DNA from: Gammaproteobacteria bacterium CG22_combo_CG10-13_8_21_14_all_40_8
GTDB taxonomy: Bacteria; Pseudomonadota; Gammaproteobacteria; Enterobacterales; GCA-002770795
Assembly: GCA_002770795.1 (NCBI GenBank)
Contig: PCTP01000160.1
Location: 1 to 6,934 of the forward strand
DNA length: 6,934 nucleotides
Direction of reading: 5' to 3'
The translations under genes and the position numbers were made by a program. Below, in pieces: positions 1 through 4,480 of this stretch. Under the pieces are notes generated by a model. The model saw only the letters and a list, made by a program, of their open reading frames with translations, was not told the DNA's origin and searched no databases. Each line of letters begins with the position of its first letter. Positions within the stretch are counted from its first letter, which is position 1.

Positions 1-1179
1 CGTCAATTACAAATCCCTGATTCCAGCGTGAGTTTTTTACAGGCTGGCATTATGGGAGCAACCTTCTTCATGACGTCGTTCTTCTCGTTAATTCTAGCGC
101 AAAGAGCCGTTGCAGCTGAAGCCAAAGCCTTAGAGAGATCTCAAGCTCTAGAACATCTCAGGAAAATGAATGAAAAAGTCATTCAGCATATGAAAACTGG
201 CGTTCTTGTAGTGAATCATCTGCAAAAAATTGAATTATTTAATCAGGCCGCATGGAAACTGCTAGGTATGCCTGAAAACCTGCAGCAAGCTTTTCTCCCT
301 CAAATTAACACTCAACTCGCCAGAGAATTAAAGCAATGGCTCAAACATAAAAACTATCGCCCAACAATCATTCAGAGCAAGTCAGAGGCCCTTGATCTGA
401 ATGTCAGTTTTCAATTTTTTTCAACCGATGCCACCATCAAAGATCAAGTTCTTATATTTTTAGAAGATCTTTCCACTTTGACTCAAACAGCACAACATCT
501 TAAATTGTCTTCTTTAGGGCGGCTTACTGGCAGTATCGCTCACGAAATTAGAAACCCTTTGGGTGCATTGAGTCATGCAGCTCAATTATTAGAAGAATCT
601 GACAGCTTATGCCCAGAAGATAAATCCTTATTAAAAATAATTCTTAATCATACCGAAAGAATGAATCTCATGATTGAGAACATTATGAACTTATCACAAC
701 GAAAACAAGCCAAAACTCAATCCATTCAACTGGATTTGCTGCTTCTACATTTTAAAAATGATTTTGTGTTATCACGCACACCAAAACCCGAAATCGAAGT
801 ATTAATTAACCCACCAAGAATCAGCATCCAGTTTGATTTAACCCAGTTTATTCAGGTGGTCACTAATTTATGTGAAAATGCCGCAAGATTTAGCTACGAA
901 AAAACTCAGGTGCCTTTGGTAAAAATGCAAGCTGGAATTCGCTATGGTTCCAAACAACCTTTTCTGGATATTATCGATCAGGGGCAAGGTGTCGCAGTTC
1001 AAGATGTGGAGCATATTTTTGAGCCATTTTTCACAACATCTCCTAAGGGTTCTGGTTTAGGGTTATACTTAGCCAGAGAACTCTGTGAAGCCAATGGCGC
1101 TAGACTTGAATACATCCCCATCCCAAGTGGTGGCGCTTGCTTTAGAATTAATTTTACAGAGAATACAGAATCCACCTAA
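1..1179 (+). CDS. pilS: Type IV pilus sensor histidine kinase PilS (C-terminal part, 5'-truncated by window edge)
   Basis: This is the sensor kinase of the PilS-PilR two-component system, an inner-membrane protein that controls phosphorylation of PilR. The reading frame is open from base 1, so the gene begins outside the window; the GTG at 28 is internal. In the 392 visible residues, a last membrane helix (about 14-34, FLQAG...SLILAQ) leads into a short coiled linker and a PAS-like domain (about 55-155; GVLVVN, IELFNQAAWKLLG). The HisKA H-box AHEIRNPL follows, with the phospho-acceptor His at bases 541-543. The ATPase domain has an N-box (NLCENAARFS), G1 DQGQG, F-box FEPFFTT and G2 GSGLGL. 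All catalytic boxes are intact, so the kinase should be active. The multi-helix membrane sensor typical of PilS must lie to the left. pilR follows after a 75-bp gap. Identity rests on domain order plus the adjacent pilR. Confidence 0.93.
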   Translation, partial: RQLQIPDSSVSFLQAGIMGATFFMTSFFSLILAQRAVAAEAKALERSQALEHLRKMNEKVIQHMKTGVLVVNHLQKIELFNQAAWKLLGMPENLQQAFLPQINTQLARELKQWLKHKNYRPTIIQSKSEALDLNVSFQFFSTDATIKDQVLIFLEDLSTLTQTAQHLKLSSLGRLTGSIAHEIRNPLGALSHAAQLLEESDSLCPEDKSLLKIILNHTERMNLMIENIMNLSQRKQAKTQSIQLDLLLLHFKNDFVLSRTPKPEIEVLINPPRISIQFDLTQFIQVVTNLCENAARFSYEKTQVPLVKMQAGIRYGSKQPFLDIIDQGQGVAVQDVEHIFEPFFTTSPKGSGLGLYLARELCEANGARLEYIPIPSGGACFRINFTENTEST

Positions 1180-1243
1180 AAATATACTCGGACACCGTTT
1201 CAAAGCAATTCTTTATGAAAGGTCCTAATTTTTAAATAGTTAT

Positions 1244-1247
1244 GAGA
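1244..1247 (+). promoter_or_regulatory. Weak Shine-Dalgarno (GAGA) that favours the pilR start at 1255
   Basis: GAGA at 1244-1247 lies 7 nt before the ATG at 1255 but only 1 nt before the alternative ATG at 1249. The spacing therefore favours 1255. No other purine-rich site lies close to either start; AAAGG near 1218 is too far away. This is inferred from spacing only. Confidence 0.4.
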
Positions 1248-1254
1248 AATGCGA

Positions 1255-2655
1255 ATGAGTTCAAACCAACCTATTGCTTTAATCATTGATGACGAACCAG
1301 ATATCTTACAGCTGTTATCCATCACACTTGGGCGGATGAATATCCAAACAGTCAGAGCAGAAACAGTCAAACAAGCTTTGCAGCATCTGAGTGAACAAAC
1401 CTTCGACTTATGTCTTACCGATATGCGACTACCTGATGGCACAGGTATGGACATTATTTCTGAATTACAAAAGATCTCGCCACAAACGCCTATTGCCATG
1501 CTCACCGCTCACGGCAATATGCAGATGGCTATAGAAGCCTTAAAACTGGGGGCTTTTGATTTTGTATCTAAACCCATAGAGCTGCCAAAACTAAGAGAAC
1601 TCATCCAATCAGCCTTACAATTAAAGAAGACTCAACCTAAATCCAAATCTACACAACAACTCATTGGCGATTCTTTGAATATGCAACAATTAAGAGCAAC
1701 TATTGGTAAAGTAGCGCGTTCTCAAGCACCAGTGGCAATATTTGGAGAATCTGGTACAGGCAAAGAATTAGTTGCTCGTTTAATTCATATGAATGGTCCA
1801 AGACATGCGGAACCTTTTGTGCCGGTAAACTGCGGAGCCATCCCCTCTGAGCTGATGGAAAGCGAACTTTTTGGACACATGAAAGGCAGCTTCACTGGCG
1901 CTATCAATGATAAACCAGGGCTTTTTAAAGCCGCTCAAGGCGGAACATTATTTTTAGACGAAGTCGCCGATCTGCCACTGCATATGCAAGTTAAATTGCT
2001 TAGAGCCATTCAGGAGAAATCGGTTCGCCCCATTGGTAGTAGTCAAGAAATCAGCTGTAATGTCAGAGTGTTATGCGCCACCCATAAAAATTTAGGTCAA
2101 ATGGTGACGAATGGACAATTTAGACAAGATCTCTACTACCGCCTAAATGTGATAGAAATTATGGTTCCTCCTTTGCGATCCAGAAAGCAAGATATCCCTA
2201 TATTGACCATGGCTTTATTGAGAAAAATAAATCCTCAAATTATAATCTCACCCTCCGCACTGAACAAACTTGAACAATACGATTTCCCTGGAAATGTACG
2301 TGAACTTGAAAACATCTTAGAAAGAGCCACCACTCTACTCGACTCAAACAGCCTAGAAGCGGATGATTTAATGTTTTCATCCCACACACAAACTATCATC
2401 AATCAAAAAGACCTGAGTCTCTCTCTAAAAGAGAAGGAAAACTCCACGGCTTCATCCAACGCTTCTCATTCATCAGCATCCACACCACTTTATCGTGGCA
2501 CACTAGCGCTGGATGAGTTTCTCGAAAAAATAGAAAGAGATGAAATCACTGCAGCGCTTGAGTCCTGTCGCTGGAACAAAACCGCTGCCGCTAAACAATT
2601 AGGCATTTCATTTCGGGCCATGCGTTATAAACTTCAAAAATTGGGATTGGATTAA
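1255..2655 (+). CDS. pilR: Sigma-54-dependent response regulator PilR
   Basis: PilR is the cytoplasmic enhancer-binding activator partnered with PilS; in pseudomonads it drives sigma-54 transcription of the major pilin gene. I use ATG 1255 (466 residues, MSSNQPIA...) because GAGA is correctly spaced and the N-terminus then matches other PilR proteins; ATG 1249 adds two residues. The receiver domain (about 1-120) has the acidic pair DD (12-13), phospho-acceptor D56 (LTDMRLPDG) and the SKP lysine near 106. The AAA+ domain (about 135-365) has Walker A GESGTGKE (164-171), the sigma-54 contact loop GSFTGA (211-216), Walker B GTLFLDEVADL and the arginine-finger region FRQDLYYRL. GSFTGA replaces canonical GAFTGA, which I recall as usual in PilR. 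A Ser-rich linker (about 395-412) precedes a Fis-type helix-turn-helix (about 428-466, NKTAAAKQLGIS). Everything needed for activation is present. The gene is probably co-transcribed with pilS. Confidence 0.95.
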   Translation: MSSNQPIALIIDDEPDILQLLSITLGRMNIQTVRAETVKQALQHLSEQTFDLCLTDMRLPDGTGMDIISELQKISPQTPIAMLTAHGNMQMAIEALKLGAFDFVSKPIELPKLRELIQSALQLKKTQPKSKSTQQLIGDSLNMQQLRATIGKVARSQAPVAIFGESGTGKELVARLIHMNGPRHAEPFVPVNCGAIPSELMESELFGHMKGSFTGAINDKPGLFKAAQGGTLFLDEVADLPLHMQVKLLRAIQEKSVRPIGSSQEISCNVRVLCATHKNLGQMVTNGQFRQDLYYRLNVIEIMVPPLRSRKQDIPILTMALLRKINPQIIISPSALNKLEQYDFPGNVRELENILERATTLLDSNSLEADDLMFSSHTQTIINQKDLSLSLKEKENSTASSNASHSSASTPLYRGTLALDEFLEKIERDEITAALESCRWNKTAAAKQLGISFRAMRYKLQKLGLD

Positions 2656-2665
2656 ACTATTCCCT

Positions 2666-2685
2666 AGGAGCCTGTCCGAGAATAG
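2666..2685 (+). repeat. Left terminal inverted repeat of the MITE-like element
   Basis: AGGAGCCTGTCCGAGAATAG is the exact reverse complement of 2856-2875. The symmetry extends outward: ATTCCC (2659-2664) pairs with GGGAAT (2876-2881), with one unpaired T at 2665. Inward, a GATCG motif is shared at slightly different spacing. Confidence 0.85.
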
Positions 2686-2873
2686 ACTGATCGACTGCGG
2701 CCAGGCCCGTTTGGCCAGATTTCCCGATGAATTTCGTTAAATACGACTGCATGGATGCAGGAGGTAGAGCAACGCAGGAGCTGTTGCCGAGAGCGACTAT
2801 TCGCCTCAATCCATCGAAAAATCTGACTCAAACAAGCTTGCCCTCGCTACGATCGCTATTCTCGGACAGGCTC
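2668..2873. mobile_element. MITE-like non-autonomous element, about 206 bp
   Basis: Two 20-bp perfect inverted copies of AGGAGCCTGTCCGAGAATAG bound this segment. By hand count it is about 53% G+C, while the intergenic DNA just to its right is about 26%. It encodes no transposase; the only open frame is about 60 codons, has no ribosome site and exits through the right repeat. The interior holds a perfect short hairpin, CTGCAT-GG-ATGCAG (2747-2760), and GGCC-rich inverted motifs at 2699-2716. If the element begins at GAG 2668 and ends at CTC 2873, its flanks are CTAG (2664-2667) and CTGG (2874-2877), a possible 4-bp target duplication with one mismatch. Size, termini and composition fit a MITE mobilised by an IS transposase elsewhere in the genome. 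I cannot name the parent family with confidence. It lies just downstream of pilR, so insertion left the regulator intact. Confidence 0.7.
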
Positions 2874-2875
2874 CT
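2856..2875 (-). repeat. Right terminal inverted repeat of the MITE-like element
   Basis: CTATTCTCGGACAGGCTCCT is the exact reverse complement of 2666-2685, 170 bp away. Neither arm is followed directly by a T-run, so the pair is better read as transposon ends than as a rho-independent terminator. Confidence 0.85.
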
Positions 2876-2935
2876 GGGAATGTACAATCTCTTACAAAGA
2901 GTTAATTAGATCTCTGATAGACTTTTTAAATAATT

Positions 2936-2965
2936 TTGATAAATTAACTTTAACTAAAACATATT
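2936..2965 (+). promoter_or_regulatory. Possible weak sigma-70 promoter for fimT
   Basis: TTGATA (2936-2941) resembles a -35 box (5 of 6), and CATATT (2960-2965) is a poor -10 (4 of 6) at 18-bp spacing. The -10 falls in the first two units of the tandem repeat, so repeat copy number would alter the transcript leader. In such AT-rich DNA matches of this quality arise by chance, so confidence is low. I saw no sigma-54 -24/-12 site here. Confidence 0.22.
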
Positions 2966-2993
2966 TAACTAAAACATATTTAACTAAAGCATA
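2949..2993 (+). repeat. Three tandem copies of a 15-bp AT-rich unit
   Basis: The unit TTTAACTAAAACATA occurs at 2949-2963, 2964-2978 and 2979-2993. The third copy has one change (AAAGC for AAAAC). The array lies about 70 bp upstream of the fimT start, between the MITE-like element and the gene. It may be a set of regulator sites in phase (15 bp is about 1.5 helical turns), a slippage-prone spacer within a promoter, or neutral AT-rich repetition. Only the repetition itself is seen. Confidence 0.85.
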
Positions 2994-3051
2994 AGAGTAG
3001 CAAAACAGCTTAAATTCGTGAAAAACTAAAATCAGCAGACTCAATACAACA

Positions 3052-3057
3052 AGGAGG
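3052..3057 (+). promoter_or_regulatory. Strong Shine-Dalgarno of fimT
   Basis: AGGAGG within AAGGAGGTTGT lies 4 nt before the ATG at 3062. It is close to a full complement of the 16S anti-Shine-Dalgarno and much stronger than the site of pilR. It fixes the start and predicts efficient translation, which is notable for a minor pseudopilin normally made in small amounts. Confidence 0.85.
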
Positions 3058-3061
3058 TTGT

Positions 3062-3622
3062 ATGAAACAGAATAATGGATATACGTTGTTAGAACTTATG
3101 ATTGCGCTTGCGATCATCTCAGTTTTATTAGGCCAAGGCATTCCAAGCTATCAAGCAGCTGTAATAAGATCAAAAGTTTCCTCCCAACTTAATGAGTTAA
3201 CTGATCTATTAAATCTGGCCAGAATTTACGCCATTTCAAGAAATGTTGTCACTACAATCTGCCCAAGTGCCGATGGAAAGTCCTGTTCGAGAGATTGGAC
3301 TCAAGGGATTATGCTATTTAGAGATGAAAATTTAAACCATACCAAAGATCTCCATGAGAACATCATCAAAATCTTGCCAAAATTACCCAACTCGCATCTT
3401 TTAACTTGGCGTGCATTTCAAAATAAAAACTATCTGCAATACTCGCCTTCTGGCTTTACCAGATCCCAAAATGGTACTTTTAGACATTGTGTCACAGGAG
3501 AAACCCTCAAATATAATCGAGCGCTTATTATCACTGTCTCAGGTCGAGTTAGGATGTCGCAAGACAAAAATAAAGATGGTATCTACGAAGATAGGAAAGG
3601 TGAGCCCATAAAATGTGGTTAA
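3062..3622 (+). CDS. fimT: FimT/GspH-family type IV minor pseudopilin
   Basis: This is a minor pilin-like protein, expected to be processed by PilD and incorporated in or near the pilus. The 186 residues begin with a short charged leader MKQNNG and the class III signal GYTLLELMIALAII: cleavage after G6, Glu at +5 and a long hydrophobic N-terminal helix. The body fits the GspH/FimT domain, with TTICPSADGKSCSRDWTQGIMLFRD (about 64-88) and the C-terminal ITVSGRVRM. GRVR (161-164) matches the GRxR motif that in Legionella FimT was linked to DNA binding and natural transformation. Four cysteines (C67, C75, C143, C185) could form two disulfides. DKNKDGIYED (168-177) resembles a calcium-binding DxNxDG loop. 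The gene has its own strong ribosome site and no close partner on its strand. FimU or another GspH-like pilin is the main alternative; GRxR and the isolated location favour FimT. Confidence 0.82.
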   Translation: MKQNNGYTLLELMIALAIISVLLGQGIPSYQAAVIRSKVSSQLNELTDLLNLARIYAISRNVVTTICPSADGKSCSRDWTQGIMLFRDENLNHTKDLHENIIKILPKLPNSHLLTWRAFQNKNYLQYSPSGFTRSQNGTFRHCVTGETLKYNRALIITVSGRVRMSQDKNKDGIYEDRKGEPIKCG

Positions 3623-3629
3623 ACATCTT

Positions 3630-3953
3630 TCACTCAATAGGCGAATCATCACTTGTGTTTTTTTGTTTAAGTAATATTTCTTTAGATTTTCCTTTTATCA
3701 TAAGTATCTTAGTTTTACCCTTAGAAACAGGGATCTCCTTCTCAAGATTGTGAGGCTGGACAGTTTTACTTGGTTTTTTTGCCACAATTGTTTCAACTTC
3801 AAATTTTATAGACTTATCTTCTGGTGGTTGCTGACTATAAACGATATTTCCTTGAGCATTTTTCCATTTATAAATTTTGCTATCTTGTGCGTAGCCAAGA
3901 GATAGACTTAACGCAACGGCAAATAACAGGATAACTCTTATATTTTTAAACAT
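3630..3953 (-). CDS. Small secreted DUF4124-domain protein of the pilus locus
   Basis: The 107-residue product has a Sec signal peptide (hydrophobic about 6-20, likely cleavage after GYA at 22). It then has a DUF4124 signature, IYKWKNAQGNIVYSQQPPED (27-46), in which an aromatic-rich strand pair precedes the PP turn. The tail is lysine-rich with low complexity (KKPSK, SKGKTK, KGKSK) and probably extended and basic. It should be periplasmic. The molecular function of DUF4124 is not established; genes of this kind commonly sit beside pilE/pilY1-type minor-pilin genes in gammaproteobacteria, which suggests a link with pilus assembly. ATG 3953 is preceded by AGAGG about 7 nt away. The gene is last in the pilY1-pilE-DUF4124 unit, 45 bp after pilE. 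Its stop is 7 bp from the stop of the convergent fimT, leaving no room for a terminator between them. Confidence 0.8.
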   Translation of the reverse strand: MFKNIRVILLFAVALSLSLGYAQDSKIYKWKNAQGNIVYSQQPPEDKSIKFEVETIVAKKPSKTVQPHNLEKEIPVSKGKTKILMIKGKSKEILLKQKNTSDDSPIE

Positions 3954-3998
3954 ATCTAGAACCTCTAATTTTTAAATTCAATGCACTCAATCCAGGAT

Positions 3999-4403
3999 TT
4001 AACAATCCCAACAAGTTTTTGTGCCCCAAGTTCTAGAGCCATCTAAAGACAAGGTTAAATCTCCATCGCCTGCTTGCACGCCTTTGGGGGCTGCCTTGAT
4101 TTTAAAATCTGTCGCTGTTTGGGTCACAATTGATAAATCATAGTATTTAGTGGAACCATCTAAAGGCGCTTCATTGGGGAAAATTCCCGACGCGCCGACT
4201 GTAGCTCCAGCATAGGTACTTTTTTCGGTATAGTATCTTTCCATCGCTTGGGCTAAGGCGGAAAGACTTGCTTCTGCATCACCTCGACGAGACTTGGCTA
4301 AATGCCCCTGATAACTGGGTATAGCCACAGCGGCTAAGATGCCAATAATTGCAATCGAAATCACAATTTCCACTAAGGTATAACCTTTTAGCTTGAACTT
4401 CAT
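3999..4403 (-). CDS. pilE: Type IV minor pilin PilE
   Basis: This 134-residue prepilin is of the PilE minor type, which helps prime pilus assembly together with other minor pilins and PilY1. MKFKLKG is the leader; PilD should cleave after G7, giving YTLVE with Glu at +5, followed by the hydrophobic helix IVISIAIIGILAAVAIP. Family marks are SYQGHLAKSRRGDAEASL, ALAQAMERYYTEKSTYAGAT (about 50-68), KYYDLSI (86-92), and the block AAPKGVQAGDGDLTLSLDGSRTW (104-126). It is short for a major pilin but normal for PilE. The C-terminus CWDC places the only two cysteines three residues apart, whereas PilE relatives as I recall them usually end near a single CW. ATG 4403 is preceded by AGAGG with 7-nt spacing, inside a small hairpin. 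pilE lies 77 bp after pilY1, presumably in one operon. Confidence 0.88.
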   Translation of the reverse strand: MKFKLKGYTLVEIVISIAIIGILAAVAIPSYQGHLAKSRRGDAEASLSALAQAMERYYTEKSTYAGATVGASGIFPNEAPLDGSTKYYDLSIVTQTATDFKIKAAPKGVQAGDGDLTLSLDGSRTWGTKTCWDC

Positions 4404-4406
4404 TTT

Positions 4407-4420
4407 CTATCCTCTGATAG
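4407..4420 (-). promoter_or_regulatory. Shine-Dalgarno of pilE inside a small stem-loop
   Basis: Read on the minus strand, CTATC-AGAG-GATAG forms a perfect 5-bp stem with an AGAG tetraloop, just before AAA and the pilE ATG. The ribosome site AGAGG spans the loop and the first base of the 3' stem arm. The hairpin is visible; a regulatory role is speculation, and a 5-bp stem with three A-U/U-A pairs is weak. Confidence 0.4.
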
Positions 4421-4480
4421 TTTCTTTAACTTGAGGTCTTTATGCCATGACCAACCTACTTGTTTTACCAAAAAATATTT

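Noticed and set aside
28..30. GTG as the pilS start codon
   Set aside because: The frame is open from base 1, and PilS needs several membrane helices before this point, so it is an internal Val.
1215..1235. Six-codon leader-like ORF (MKGPNF) between pilS and pilR
   Set aside because: It has no ribosome site and no attenuator structure; too short to support.
1200..1505. Antisense 101-codon frame over the pilR start
   Set aside because: It is a shadow of the strongly conserved PilR receiver domain, with no signal or ribosome site of its own.
2727..2909. 60-codon open frame starting in the MITE-like element
   Set aside because: It has no ribosome site, overlaps the right terminal repeat and resembles no known domain; the open frame is best explained by chance.
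3651..3664. Rho-independent terminator for fimT (CACTTGTG followed by seven T)
   Set aside because: The potential stem is only 3 bp and lies inside the opposing coding sequence; too weak to call.
4278..4286. RGD tripeptide in PilE as an integrin-binding motif
   Set aside because: It lies on the N-terminal alpha-helix where relatives have RRADA; most likely packed in the fibre, so the match is probably coincidental.
4404..4480. Sigma-54 -24/-12 promoter upstream of pilE
   Set aside because: The best GG...GC pair on the minus strand has a 9-bp spacer and lacks the TGGCAC context; there is no credible site.
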